Source: Enoplolaimus lenunculus | Taxonomy: Eukaryota > Nematoda > Enoplea > Enoplida > Thoracostomopsidae | Assembly: GCA_030248215.1 (NCBI GenBank) | Contig: JASANG010002512.1 | Span: 113,732 to 177,731 of the forward strand | Reading direction: 5' to 3' | DNA: 64,000 nucleotides | Part shown: positions 1 through 11,640 of the stretch, one piece after another | How positions within the stretch are numbered: position 1 is the stretch's first letter | Layout of the letters: each line of letters opens with the position of its first letter | Made by a program: the position numbers and the translations under genes | The notes under the pieces: model-generated | Database searches by the model: none | Told to the model about the DNA's origin: nothing | Seen by the model: the letters and a program-made list of their open reading frames with translations, nothing else

Positions 1-1676
1 GACAGGTATGTGTAGAAATAGATGTCGGCTTGAAGGACAAGCTGGTTTTGTTCTTTCGTCCACGCTCGATTCGATGGCATAAAACCCTCTTTTCCTTAGA
101 GCAGTGCCGTTTTAGAATCGAATCTTTGCTCCTGTTTTATTTGAAATGATTTTCTTTTAGACTCAGAAACACTGCTAAACTAAATATCCCATTTGATCCG
201 AACTCTATACCAATCCTTCCGTATACGTTTACGTTCAACGTCCAGAAAACGTTTCCAGTTTCGCAAAATTTATTTTCTACACCATTTCTCAACGTCAAAA
301 CCAGCAAATTAGTGATAAATAAATTTTTCTCGCGTTCAATTTGATTGGTTCAAAATTGGCAGACACAGCCCATGTAAACACTATAATATTCATGGGTTAT
401 TTATTATGACAAATTTTAAAGCGACGACTAGTAAAAAGTGTCACTTTGACAGAGAATGCTGGATGCCCTGGTCCAGTATACAACAGATGTTAAAGAGGCT
501 TCTTGACAAAGGGGTGAAAAAAACACACCTTTTTTGTGAAAAATTGCCACAATTAATTTGCAATCCTTGTAGCATCCTATCTGTTTATTAAGCATGGTGT
601 ACTGAAGTTGAAATCGGCATCGGCATTGGCATCGGTTCGGCATAATTTAAAAATAAGAATCGGCATCGGCAAAAATTTTGGTATCGGCACATCCCTAATC
701 GTAAATTAAGTAGTTTCATATAGAGCCCTTCACGAAAATTTCGTATTGCAAATCCACGACGTATGCTTTACTAGTCGAGTGCTCTTACCGTTGAGCTACG
801 CAGCTATGCAAACGTTTCGTTACAATGATTTTTGAGACACAAGTGTCACTTTGACAGAAAATGATACGCGCAGTACTGTACGCAACAGATGTTAAGGGTA
901 TTTCTTCAAAGAGAGGTGGGTAGACACAAAAAGCATTTTAATTAATGATCTTAATTAATTAGGTAATTTATGAATTAAGTGTCGATTGCATAAGTACTGT
1001 GTTAATACCCATACGTAAATGCATTGTCATTAATACTTGTTCGCAAGTAATTTGCACAGCGGTATTTGTTTTTGGGAAAAATTCAATGCTTTTTTCTCGT
1101 ACAAAAGCCGTCATTTTCAGGTTTTTTCGCTACTTTTAAGAAGATTTCAGGGCTGCTCAAGTTTTTATGGACCATTTGCGAATTTTCTACACAATTTTGG
1201 GATTTTTTGTGCGTTTTTGAAACAGCGGTCAAATCCGTGCTATTTAATAATTTGTAATTTTGTCTAAATATTGTTTAACTGATGGTATATTTAAACCGTG
1301 AAAATTCCAGCAATTGACACTGTATATCGTTAGCTGGTATTTTATTTTTCTTAAAAACAATTATCCAGCTAATAAGCTTTGTAATGAAAGTACTAGCATA
1401 AAAATGACAAACTTGGACACATATTTCTAGCCAAAAATCCATAAAAGAATTCTTGGAACTTTTTTTAAAACATTTTCGAGAAAAGAAGAAAACGTTGCTA
1501 CGCAGCCACTTTCGCAATTCTTTGAACTGGTGTTCAGCGGTAAGTCTTGCTTTCAGCGTAACGGTTTACGACCGTTGTTCCAGAAACGAAATTAATAAAT
1601 AAATAAATAAATATATATACATATATATGTATGTATGTATATATGTATATATGTATATAAATCAATTAATATATAT
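1..1676. other. Gene-less stretch, left edge
   Basis: No open frame here has convincing protein character; the short ones are AT-rich and of biased composition. Bases 607-700 hold a run of degenerate ATCGGC units, a sort of low-complexity sequence that recurs as part of dispersed elements elsewhere in the window. Bases 1586-1666 are an AAAT/ATGT microsatellite. Nothing else recognisable. Confidence 0.6.
735..806 (-). pseudogene. Decayed tRNA-like sequence
   Basis: Read on the minus strand, TAGCTCAACGGTAAGAGC is a good pol III A box/D arm, followed by an anticodon-arm-like stretch. The expected B box is degraded (GGATTTGCAATAC in place of GGTTCGAATCC) and the acceptor stem does not pair. It is best read as a tRNA relic or a fragment of a tRNA-derived repeat. 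Confidence 0.3.
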
Positions 1677-1754
1677 CAGGGTGCAACCGGAATTACAATT
1701 CACCGGAACCGGAAGGCGAAAGAATGCCGGAACCGGAATTACGGTTGCTCCCTG
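1677..1754. mobile_element. Miniature hAT-like element (CAGGGTGCAA ends)
   Basis: A 78-bp near-palindrome starting CAGGGTGCAACCGGAATTAC and ending with the imperfect inverse, CGGTTGCTCCCTG. The ends match the larger elements at 6728 and 8395. It lies in AT-repeat sequence, so the target duplication cannot be judged. Confidence 0.55.
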
Positions 1755-2019
1755 ATATAAATATAAGTATGTGAAGCAAAATATTAGTATCATACTTCAA
1801 CAGGGGCGTAATTCTGTAAAAAATAGTAGAGGCTAAACCTAATGAAACATATGTTGTAATAACCGCTTTCAGATCGATAGCGTAATAAAAATATTTTCTT
1901 AATCCGTATTAGTGACCAAAATTATTGATGGGTGCTTGAGCTTCCCTAGTGCCGCCCCCCCCCACAAATGACATCACTATATTCCTAAACTGCAAATAGA
2001 CCCTAGCTTCAAATTTCAT

Positions 2020-2185
2020 TTATATTATTGCAACTGCGCTAATTTGCATCATATGCTGTTGTTTACCCGAAACCATCCTATTGATTGACGTCATTTGAGG
2101 TTTTGACATCGCCAAATCGCTATTAAACATTTGTTGCAGGTGTTGTTGTTGTGGTTGATGTTGCTGTTGCTGTTGCTGTTGTTGC

Positions 2186-2234
<49 letters not shown>

Positions 2235-2631
2235 GCTGCTGCTGCTGCTGTTGTAACTGCAGTTCTTGCAGATTTGATGCTACGCTATGCGTAGAAATAA
2301 ACGAAGGTTTAGTGTCAACTATTTGCTGACTAGAAATAGTTTTCAGTGATATTCCTGTAGAATTCAGGATACTCGTTAGCATTGAGTTTTGGGCGATTGT
2401 GCTTGTTACTGAGTCCAATTGTGGCATCATCTCTTTTGCGGTCATTACGGAAGCAGTTACGCATGAAGCATTCAAAATGTTTCGACTAGTTATATTGGCC
2501 AACGATGACGTCATTAGTTCATTTTGATTCGCTGGATGACGTTGTTGTAATTGTTGTTGCTGTTCTTCTTGCTCTTGTTGTTGTAGCAGGATGCGTTCTT
2601 CCTGTGGTTGTTGTTCTGATTGTGTTTGTTG

Positions 2632-2663
<32 letters not shown>

Positions 2664-3644
2664 GGTTGTGGTGGTGGTGCTGTTGTTGTTGGTGTTGTTG
2701 TTGTTGTTGTTCTTGTTGTTGCTGCTGCTGCTGTTGTTGTTGTGGTGGTGGTGCTGGTTGTTGTAGTCGTTGTAGTATTTGTTGTTGTTGCTGCGTTTGT
2801 TGTTGTCCGTGTTCTTGTTCTACCTGTTGCTTTAGCTGTTGCTCTCGTTGCTGCTGAAGTTGTTCATCAAATTTCGAATCATTTTTACGAATATTAATTT
2901 TTGAATCGTATTTTTCAAAAATTGTCGTCAAAATATCAGCGTCAAATTGAGCAGTTGCAACCGAATCACTATTGATGGTGGGTCGACATTTGATGTCAGA
3001 TGACTGTGCTGGTGTAATGAGTAGTAAATTCGAGGAGCAGGTTGTATTTGGCACAACGATTGACTTTGGTTCCGCGTCGGGTGATTTGGATTTCTGGGGC
3101 GGAATATTTGTTGCCCGACTGTCGTCAAGATAACATGCTGAGCCTGTGGAAGTTTCGCCATAACTTATTGTATCTTCTATACCCACAGGACGTGATTTCA
3201 ACCCTCTAATGGTTTCTTCCGGAATTGTATCAACGGATGCATGTCGCTTTCGATTTTTACCGGCCCTACTGACGTCATTCTTGTCCTGTGTACTCGTACG
3301 ATTATCTTGACAATTGGCCAAAACCCCTTGATTAAGGTCTAAAGGAACGCTGCAACTACCGCATCCAGTGAGGCGTTCAGAATTGCTACTTTGTGTTGTC
3401 ATACGATTGTTATGACGTTGTTGAGCTAAATTTTGACAATTTTCATCGTTTGAAATACCCGTATTTGCCAATAAAGCAGTTTTGTTTGTTCCATGAAGTT
3501 TCGCGCCGAATCGATTGGCCGGTTCCGCCTCCGGTGCATCGGAAATCGAGTTTATATCATTTTGACTTTGTGTTGAATTCACCAAGTTTGTTGCGTCCAT
3601 TTGTTGTTGTTGTTGTTTTTGTTGTTGTTTTTGTTGTTGTTGCT

Positions 3645-3675
<31 letters not shown>

Positions 3676-3759
3676 TTGTTGTTGTTGTCGCTGTAGTTGT
3701 ATTAGTTGCTGCTGTAGCGGCAGTTGTTGATCGTGTTCATAGTTACTCAGTTGAGGCTC

Positions 3760-3809
<50 letters not shown>

Positions 3810-4111
3810 GGTGTTGTTGCTGGTGTTGGTGTTGTTGTTGTTGTTGTTTTTGCTGCTGCTGCTGCTGTTGTTGTTGTTGTTGCTTTTGTTGTTCTTGTTG
3901 TCGTTCTTGTAACTGCCGAAGTTGCATCTGCAACTGCAAAAGCAGTTTATGTTGAGTCATTTCAGTTTCGTCATATTGTAATTGAATTTGTTGCTGTTGT
4001 TTCTGCTGGATTTGCTCTTGCTGTTGTAGTTGTTGAAGTTCTTCGGGTTTTCGAGTTTGCTCATGCTGTTGCCACTGTAATCGCTGTTGTAGCTGTTTTT
4101 GCAGCATCAGC

Positions 4112-4154
<43 letters not shown>

Positions 4155-4460
4155 CATGATGATGATGATGATGTAGTAGTTGCTGTTCTTGGCCATGTTG
4201 TTGTTGTTGTTGTTGTAGTTGTTTTTCTCGCTCTTGCTGCTGCAACAATGTCGAATACCGACGCGGATCGATTACTCCACAACCATAAGTCATGACGCGT
4301 GTGGAATTCAACTCATCATACGTTTCCTCACTGGTTAACTGAGATTCATTTGGAAGCGCTGGCGACCTTTGCAACCATGAAAATTGTTGTTCTTCAGTGG
4401 TTGTGCGATGTTGTTGCGCAAGTCGCTCAAGTTGATCTTGTTTTGTTGTTGTAGTAGTAG

Positions 4461-4498
<38 letters not shown>

Positions 4499-4995
4499 GC
4501 TGTTGTTGTTGTTGCAGGTGTTGCCATGATGGTAGTCGGATACAATGTTGACCCGATTTTTGCTGCATGTTCACTGATTAAGTACTGGTTTTGTTGTTGT
4601 TGTGGTACGTCGATATGTCGCAATCCTTCTTCGTGTTGTAGACGTAATTGTTCCAAGTTGCCAAGCGATAGCTGTCGACCATGGTCAATCGCTTTTTCAC
4701 CGTTTTGTTGTTGCTGCTCTTGTTGTTGTTGTTGTTGTTGTTGTCGTTGTTGTTGTTGTTCTTGTTCTTGTTGTTCTTGTTCTTGTTGTAGTTGCTGTTG
4801 CTGTTGTTGTTTTTGTTGTTGCCGCCACTGCTCATCTATCAACTGCGTATGTGGTACCGGTGATATGAGATCGTTAGCCTTGAAAATACTCCCTGTGGTC
4901 GTCAATGATGTGGGAGGAACGAATCTAGCAGCAGCAGCAGTAGCCCTGACAGGTTCCGAAAGCGAACTTGGTTCAGTTGACCGTGCTAATTCCAT
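2020..4995 (-). CDS. Glutamine-rich protein, 991 residues, unidentified
   Basis: An uninterrupted minus-strand frame of 991 codons. ATG is at 4993-4995 and is fixed by an in-frame TAA directly upstream. Seen: a unique N-terminus (1-55), a Q-rich block (56-97), unique sequence, a polythreonine run (about 165-184), unique sequence with FSWLQRSPALPNESQL, a very long Q/H/E-rich block (about 255-465), a unique hydrophilic region (466-706) with a basic GKNRKRHASVD patch near 580 that could be a nuclear localisation signal, a second Q/H block (708-820), unique sequence (820-905), a run of nearly 40 Q (about 909-950), and a short tail. No enzyme motif, signal peptide or membrane segment is visible. 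Proteins of this composition are often transcriptional regulators, but that is inference only. The unique blocks stay open over hundreds of codons, which argues for a real exon. Introns or further exons cannot be excluded. Confidence 0.62.
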
Positions 4996-5016
4996 TTAGC
5001 AGTAGTCTTTAGACAT
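4996..5016 (-). promoter_or_regulatory. Short upstream ORF abutting the polyQ start codon
   Basis: A six-residue upstream ORF (MSKDYC, ATG at 5014-5016) ends in TAA immediately before, and in the same frame as, the ATG of the glutamine-rich frame. If the transcript begins upstream of 5016, translation of the main ORF would need leaky scanning or reinitiation. No TATA box or splice site is evident here. Confidence 0.35.
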
Positions 5017-5189
5017 AGTTGTTTAGCAGGTAAACTTTGCCTTTCTATGAGGGTCGTGACGACTTGCACAATCGTTTCATTGCATCAAGAATTCATGCGA
5101 TTATATCATTTTAGCACTTTTTAGTTCGGTGTTTTTAGGTGAACAATGTTCACTAGAATTTTTAAATCTAACTAAAAATACATGTTTTA

Positions 5190-5585
5190 GAGGTGAAGTT
5201 TATACCTAAGCCTAAGCATAAGCCTAAATCGAAGTCTAAGCTAATGTTTGTTCAGCATTTTTCGAGAGGACATTCGTTCATATGTATATTTAAATTGTTG
5301 AAAAATATGTTCATAGCGCGGAAAAATACTATGTTCATAGCGCGGAAAAATACTATGTTCAACGCTGGTTTATAAATTAGTATAATTGTCAAAAAATATG
5401 TTTTTTTTGACAATTGAAATTGTTTATAAGCCAGCGTTAACTTCATTTTTCCGTACTATGAACATACTTTTGCAAAAGCATATAAATATTATGACAGTAT
5501 GTCCCCTACAAAAAACGTTGAACAAATCTAGACTTTAGACTTCGATTTAGGCTTACGTTTAGGCTTAGGCTTCGATATAAGCTTC
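5190..5585. mobile_element. Foldback element with telomere-like hexamers in its arms
   Basis: The left arm (5200-5245) reads as degenerate CCTAAG repeats ending AAATCGAAGTCTAAG. The right arm (5528-5580) is its inverse complement with TTAGGC-like units. Inside lies a second inverted pair: AACGCTGGTTTATAAA near 5358 against TTTATAAGCCAGCGTT near 5423, with a duplicated 27-bp unit (TTCATAGCGCGGAAAAATAC...) at about 5310-5358 on the left side. No coding capacity. Confidence 0.6.
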
Positions 5586-6727
5586 CGCAACATTAATGTC
5601 TTTTAATATTTCTTGTTCAATTGTCTAAGTCAACATATAAATGTGACTTATTGGGTCATAAAACACGCTTTTAGCGTACACCTTGTGCAAAACTGCGATA
5701 ATGCATGAATAATAAGCTTCAATTATGCGGATAAGTGTGACGTGCGCTGATTTGACTACGCCCTTTTTTAAAAAAGTTAATGATAAACTTCTGAAAAGAA
5801 ATGCCAATTTTAAATTATATATTGCTTAAAAATGCGAGCAACTCAGAATGTGGGAGGTGCCCCCCTTCTATTCGGAAATGTTCGACCCCCGACAACCGAA
5901 ACATTTATCAATAAAAGAATTTTATGTTAGAGAAATGTTTTGACCACCATTATTCCTCATAAATGTCACTGTGTCTTCTAGTAATCAACGTTTGATGCAA
6001 AATGACAACAATTTGAAGTTTAATGAGAACGATATTTCAACCTACAGTTACAATGACTTGAGTAATTATAAGAGCAGAACCATAATTCAACTGATGCGCA
6101 ATTAGTACAGTGAGATAACTAACAAACCATACTCTATTCCAATTTCAAAAATTTGCAATAAAAATTGTACAATAGTTAAAAAAACTAACCGTCATTTCAG
6201 CTAATAACACCAAAGCTCCCAGAATCGTAGCCAGCTCAGCTTGCCACGAAGGATCTTCAGGTGGAGCACACAAGCGCTTTGGTTGACTCAGATGCAAGGT
6301 TGAAAATTTTCTAGGGAGCCAGGATTTTTACAGGTGGATCGCTGAGCTCCTGGCTACAACCTTGGCTACGGAGCTTGCAGCTGCATGAAGATTTGTGCGA
6401 ATTTTAAAAATTAAGAGTTTTCACAAAATCTATGACCTTCCGTTTAGTTTTTTTTCGCGTAAAACAATCAGACGGGAAGATAAACTCAAAATAATTTACA
6501 AAACATTATGTTTTTTAAAAAATTAATAATATTGGCGAAAAGGAATTAGCCAGACATACTTAATTACCCTGAGTTAAAAAAATCAGCGCCCTGGGTCTCT
6601 GAGCTCACCCTTAGATCCTCTGTGATATCCCACCGTGAATATTCAAACGCTTTGACAAGCAACCTTTTTGTATTTTCACAATTGTGTCCGCATTTCATAA
6701 TGTCGCGATCCAAGGATATATACTTAT
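5586..6727. other. Gene-less stretch with one dispersed repeat copy
   Basis: No supportable gene. A diverged copy of the GGCCCGTAGC-ended family lies at about 6220-6365, recognisable by GTAGCCAGCTCAGCTTGC and by AGGTTGAAAATTTTCTAGGG. The rest is unique AT-rich sequence. Confidence 0.5.
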
Positions 6728-7159
6728 CAGAGTACAACGGAATTCTGATCTCGATTAGAATTTCGTTTCAAAATTAGTCCCGATTCTGATTTTGATTCCG
6801 ATCGCACAATCAATTGGAGTCGGAATTTTGAAATTTTAATTTTACTTCTATTTGTTGTGATATGTTGCATAAGAATTCTCTGTCATTTATCTATTAAATT
6901 GCTTTCGATGAGTTAACATGAATAATAGATTGTTGTTTAGCTTTAGAGAACCAAAAAAATTTTGCCAATTTGTTCGTGCGACGCTTTTAAAAATGGTTGC
7001 CACCCAACAATCACCCTGAATTAATATTATTTTTGTAATGCAAATTATCCGTACAACCACAAAATGCCTAGTTCCGATTCCAATTCCGGTCATAATTACG
7101 GTAAAAATTTGCTGTTCCGATTCCGATTTCGGTATAATCCAGTTCCGCTTTGCACCCTG
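6728..7159. mobile_element. Nonautonomous hAT-type element with perfect 8-bp target duplication
   Basis: Starts CAGAGTACAACGG and ends TTTGCACCCTG, imperfect terminal inverted repeats of the CAGGGTGCAA type. The 8 bp before it (ATACTTAT, 6720-6727) are repeated exactly after it (7160-7167). An 8-bp duplication is the hallmark of hAT transposition. The subterminal sequence is a degenerate series of GATTCCGATT units in inverted orientation at the two ends. There is no transposase frame, so it would have moved using an enzyme supplied elsewhere. Confidence 0.8.
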
Positions 7160-7233
7160 ATACTTATATCTTCTCAAACACTGGTATTATTAAGCATATT
7201 GGCACTTGCACGCATTCCACCAACAAACTTTTG

Positions 7234-7485
7234 CGTAAACCTAAGCCTAAGACTAAATCTGTACCTAAACCTAACCGCAAGCCACGGCACATGCAAGCTT
7301 TCCGCCCACAAACTTATGCCTAAACCTAACCCTAAGACTTAGTCTAAGCTTAAGCCTATGCCTAAACCTAATCCTAAGACTAAGTCTAAGCTTAAGTCTA
7401 AGCTCAAGCCTCCGGCACCTGCTAATTTTCCACGCACAAACTTACGCCTAAACCTAAATCCAAACCTAAAGCTAAGCTTAAGCTC
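7234..7485. repeat. Degenerate telomere-like hexamer block
   Basis: Dominated by CCTAAG, CCTAAA and TCTAAG units, variants of GCCTAA (the complement of TTAGGC), in two sub-blocks separated by an ACTTATGCC/ACTTACGCC-type spacer. All units point the same way. The open frames across it have lysine/proline/asparagine-rich products that are by-products of the repeat. Confidence 0.7.
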
Positions 7486-7499
7486 GCGCCAAAATCTAC

Positions 7500-8394
7500 T
7501 CCAAAGGCTAAGTTATGCGAAACTCAGAAAATTTCGAAAACATATGAGGTAAGTGAACAATAGCTTATATCTCGGTTTAAGTACATTGTTCCAACGTTAA
7601 AAAAATTTCCACGAAATGCAACCATCATCTGACAAACCACTAAACGAACAAAAAATACAATCAAAACCGGGTATATACAACCTCGGCCTACACACGTTTG
7701 AAAACTACGCCACTTCGACTCAAAAAACAAGCTAAAAACCGTGTTATATATATTTCTCATAAAATTGTTAAAAAGGTTGCAAAAAATAATATTTTAAAAC
7801 ATTTTTTATTACTGTGGCTGTTCGCAAAAACACCCTCAACAACGCATATAACATATTTGTAACAGTTGGCCAAACGGCTTACAACGTCTCCTCCTATCAT
7901 ACAATTGTTCTCATTTTCAAAAAAAGCGACGCAAACAACTGTGCTTCTTATATTTTAAATTTTAAAAAAGTTCAATGGTGAAAAAAGATGGAAACGACAA
8001 GCACAACGCCCCCCCCCGCAATTGTTTTTGAGTTTTAAGGACCAATCCACCAATCGCGAATCTAAGTACAAAAATAAATGTTACAAGCCCGCATAACCAG
8101 CTCACCTTGATCCGTGAAGCTAAAAAATTTTTTCATGACGTGCATGCAAGTGTTTTCGTTGACTTTACAAGCAAGGTTGAAAATTTTATAGAGTGGGGGG
8201 GGGGCGGGCGCTGCCGAAATTTGTCCAAAAGTCAATAGGTGTGTGACTGTGTAATTTATTAATAATTAAAAAGGGGGGTTAAAAGGGAAAACGTTGCAAA
8301 CTGACTGCATCAAAATTGTTCGTTTAAGAAAGGTTCAAAATGCACCGTTGCAACCTGGGCTGTAAAATGTTACCGTTTGGGGCTGGTTAACTAG
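7500..8394. other. Gene-less stretch with a partial dispersed repeat
   Basis: AT-rich with no supportable gene. Bases about 8090-8215 are a partial copy of the GGCCCGTAGC-ended family (AACCAGCTCACCTTG, then ACTTTACAAGCAAGGTTG and a GGGGGG run). Confidence 0.5.
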
Positions 8395-8839
8395 CAGGGT
8401 GCAAAACGGAACAGGATTATACCGCAATCGAAATGGGAACAGCAAATTTTTATACAAGAATCGGAATGGGAACAGCAAATTTATACCGGAATCGGAATCG
8501 GTACGACACATGTTGTGACTATATGAATAATTTAGATACACAAGTTAATATTGATTTAGGATGTCTGTTGGCTGGCAACAATCTCAAAAACGTCGCATGA
8601 ACAAATTTGACAACTATTATTTGGCGCTGTAAAACTAAACTACAATCAATTATTGATAAGTTAAGTCATCGAAAACAATTTAATAGATAAATGATTCAAA
8701 ATTATCCAACAACATAATAACAACAAGTAGGCCTAAAATTAAAATGTGGAAATTCCGATTCCGATTGATTGTGCAATCGGAATCGGAACTCGTTTTGAAT
8801 CGTAATTCTAATCGGAATCGGAATTCCGATTGCACCCTG
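8395..8839. mobile_element. Nonautonomous hAT-type element
   Basis: Begins CAGGGTGCAA and ends TTGCACCCTG, a perfect 10-bp terminal inverted repeat. The flanks TTAACTAG (8387-8394) and TTAACCAG (8840-8847) are an 8-bp target duplication with one mismatch. The subterminal CGGAATCGG-type units match the element at 6728-7159 and the interior is noncoding. The two are members of one family inserted at different sites. Confidence 0.8.
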
Positions 8840-10472
8840 TTAACCAGTTAATATCATGCCGATATTCTCGATAAATCTGATTTTATATTTTAACAAATTT
8901 TAGACAATAGCTGAACCAAGACTGTATGATGTCGTCGTTTTACATCATTGTGAAACTTGGTATATTCTGTGTACAAAACAATGTATTCAGCGCAACGTGC
9001 ATTTTTAGACCACCCCACACTGTTATATAGCGCGTGGGTGGGGTCAAATTTTCAGCGACGGAAAATCATATTCTGTTGTATACACTGAAATACGGTACGA
9101 TTATATCTTTAACAAAAGTTATCGGGCGATCGACCCCCGCCTATAAGTGGGGGGGATACGAGTGCTGGTGCATTTCGTACCACTCACAACCTTGCTAGTT
9201 GTAAGACTCTAGTGATCATCCGCTCTTGGTTGAACGTAGCCACAAGAACACGGTATAACAGCGACTTAGGCAAAGGTACACGCGCGAGCAGTATTTTTGA
9301 AAACGGATACAGTGAAAAAAATGTCAACTAAAATATAAAAAAATCACAACTTTCTGCAGCAATAATTGTTTACAAAACATGCAGTCAAAGGTTATCGAAC
9401 AAAGTTTTTTTGCTTACATTTCGTTCGTACCAAAACGAAATTAACGCGTTTAATAAGATAAGATGCAAAATTGTAGCAAAAAGTTTAAAATTATCCCCAA
9501 ATTACATAGCTAACATTTTTAAAAAAACATCACAAAGTAATCGCAGTACCACGAGACATTGATGAGCCATGCGATAGAGGGATAGACAGCCAAGTTAAAA
9601 CAGAGCCAAAAAAGGGCAATATTATTTATTAACCTACTAAGAGATTACTGTCGTGACCCGAATTAGACGGGGTCCCCATTTTGAGTCCCAATCAATAGAA
9701 GCCCGCATCCCTAATAAGAGTCCGTAAGTAGATCGAGTCCCTAAACCCTATTTATAGTCAATAAATGTCAATTATTCCTATTTGTAGCGCATAAATTGAC
9801 TCCAGGACGAAATAAAATTGAGTTCGAAACGTTAAAGCGTACTTCAGTTTTGAAGGTACATTCCTAAGTATAACCATGCATTATCAATCAAGCATTTCAT
9901 GCAAGACAAATAATCGTTTAATGCACCGGATAGTTTCAATACCGAATATATCAGTAACGAATGGCGACGGAGGGCGGGTTAAAAATAAATAACAGTCCGT
10001 TGCCGAATAACAAGAGGAACCCTCTGTAGACGCCAAACAAATATCAGTCTCCCTCTTATTCGGGTCACTAAAGTGTCTGGTATGCATAAGCGGTCCGGTG
10101 TTGGAGGACAAAATCCATATTAATTGATATAATTTACAAAAGTGAAGAAATTTTGATTGGTAACGTTTTTGACTCAAAGGGACTGTGGGGCCTTATTTTG
10201 AAACCTTCGCAAAAGCGACTATTTTTCAACTGGTGTCAACGTTTTGCCCAAAGTTCTTGTGTACAGTACTTGATATCCCACCGAATACAATTGTAGATAC
10301 AAATTAAATTCTTGGAGTGAATACAAGGGGATGGGTAGAAAAGATATATCCCCTCTCGACATCTCTAGAGACAAGAAAAGGCACTTTTAACAAGCGTTAG
10401 AGAAGCTTAGACCTTGAGATCAACAATTGTTTTTTATATTTACCTTACATTCTGTCAAACTGAAAAACTGGC
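8840..10472. other. Gene-less stretch
   Basis: No convincing gene. Contains the dispersed repeat at 9645-9779 and a second fragment with CCCTCTTATTCGGGTCAC near 10044, also present at 49060. The remainder is unique AT-rich sequence. Confidence 0.5.
9645..9779. repeat. Dispersed repeat, partner of 48937-49085
   Basis: The stretch from TTACTGTCGTGACCCGAATTAG through CCCCATTTTGAG and AATCAATAGAAG to TCAATAAATGTCAA occurs in the opposite orientation at 48937-49085 with scattered mismatches. No terminal inverted repeat was identified, so the class is unknown. Confidence 0.6.
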
Positions 10473-10666
10473 GGCCAATGTATAGAACAGGACCGGAACA
10501 GTAGTATAAGCATAATTCTAAGCCTAAGCCTAAGCCTAACCCTAAGCGTAAGGATATGCCTATTAGTAAGCCTAAGCCTAAACTTAAGCAAAAAAAGTAA
10601 GTCTAAAAACTGACTCTATTACTGCCCTGCCGGAAAACGATCCAAACCCTGTTCAAAACATAGACC
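10473..10666 (+). mobile_element. GGCCCATG-ended MITE carrying telomere-like hexamers, copy 1
   Basis: Opens GGCCAATGTATAGAACAGGA and closes with the imperfect inverse (CCCTGTTCAAAACATAGACC). Between the ends are two blocks of CCTAAG hexamers, an AGTAAGTCTAAAAACTGACTC segment and CCGGAAAACGATCC. Same architecture as 11040, 12483, 32037 and 54815. No coding capacity. Confidence 0.75.
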
Positions 10667-11039
10667 AAACTGGCTATGTTCGTGTTTACTTCTGCATTAT
10701 AAATAGGTTTTTAGCAAATTTAAAAAAAATCAGCCAAAAATTGTTCAAATTTAAAATGAACCAAGCATCGTACGAAATGTCACTTGCCAATTTTAAATAT
10801 GGTGATTTCAAACCAACCAGCTGATGTCATTAATAATTTTTGCCAGCTACATCGTTTCAAATTTTATTGCGAAACACATTGTGATACCGGAGCGTACCTG
10901 GAATCATTGTTTAGACATGTTTTGTCCGTTTCTATGGCACACGCTATCGAACGTGACACCCTCAGCTCTTAGGTAACGAGTTGGCTCCGGTACAACCGAA
11001 TTGTACAAACACGGAGCAAAAACAGGTCCCAAATTCAAC

Positions 11040-11232
11040 GGGCCCATGTATAGAACAGGGCCCGGATCGTTTTCCGGACGGGCTATAATAGAGTCAGTTT
11101 AAGCTTTAGACTATTTTTTTTTGCCTGGCTTAGACTTAGGCTTAAGAATAGGCTCAGCCATACGCTTAGGCTTAGGCTTAGGCTTAGGGATATGCTTATA
11201 CTACTGTTCAGGCCCTGTTCTAATCATGGGCC
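11040..11232 (-). mobile_element. GGCCCATG-ended MITE carrying telomere-like hexamers, copy 2
   Basis: Inverse orientation relative to copy 1. Ends are GGGCCCATGTATAGAACAGG and CCCTGTTCTAATCATGGGCC. The hexamers appear as TTAGGC runs at about 11128-11192, and the GATCGTTTTCCGG segment is at the left. Confidence 0.78.
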
Positions 11233-11312
11233 GTTTCTATAGGTTGGTTCACGCGCTGTGTCAACTTAGCGTGATAACACGTGATGAACAGAACAGAATC
11301 TGCTGTCGGATC

Positions 11313-11381
11313 CACGACGGGCCAACGTGCTCTCCCACGACGGGCCAGCGTGCCCTCCCACGACGGGCCAGCGTGCCCTCG
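11313..11381. repeat. Three copies of a 23-bp tandem repeat
   Basis: CACGACGGGCCAGCGTGCC units begin at 11313, 11336 and 11359. GC-rich in an AT-rich setting. The first copy differs at two positions. Confidence 0.8.
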
Positions 11382-11489
11382 AACAGGGATCGGTTTACGC
11401 CGCCCGATAGACGCGAAACCAAAATGTTTTTACGTGCTAAAATTGTTGTTTGCTTATCATCTGATTCGTTTCTCATGTTTTATACGCAT

Positions 11490-11640
11490 AAATACATATA
11501 TATATTTTATTTATTTGTTTATTTACTTATTAATTCATTTATTAATTAATTCATTAAATAAGTTTTATTTATTTATTTGTTTATTAATTTATTCAGTTGT
11601 TTTTTATTCATTTATTTATTTTTTATTTATATATAATTGT
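11490..11640. repeat. TTTA/ATTT microsatellite
   Basis: A run of TTTATTTATT-type units with interruptions. The leucine/isoleucine/phenylalanine-rich open frames across it are artefacts of the repeat. Confidence 0.75.

Noticed and set aside
2505..4868. Plus-strand open frames rich in valine, leucine or cysteine opposite the polyQ ORF
   Set aside because: They are the complement of CAA/CAG runs read as GTT, TTG or TGT. Only the minus-strand frame stays open across the unique segments.
7064..7552. Lysine/proline/asparagine-rich frames over the hexamer block
   Set aside because: Translation of CCTAAG-type repeats gives KPKPNPK-like peptides. The same peptides appear at every hexamer block in the window.
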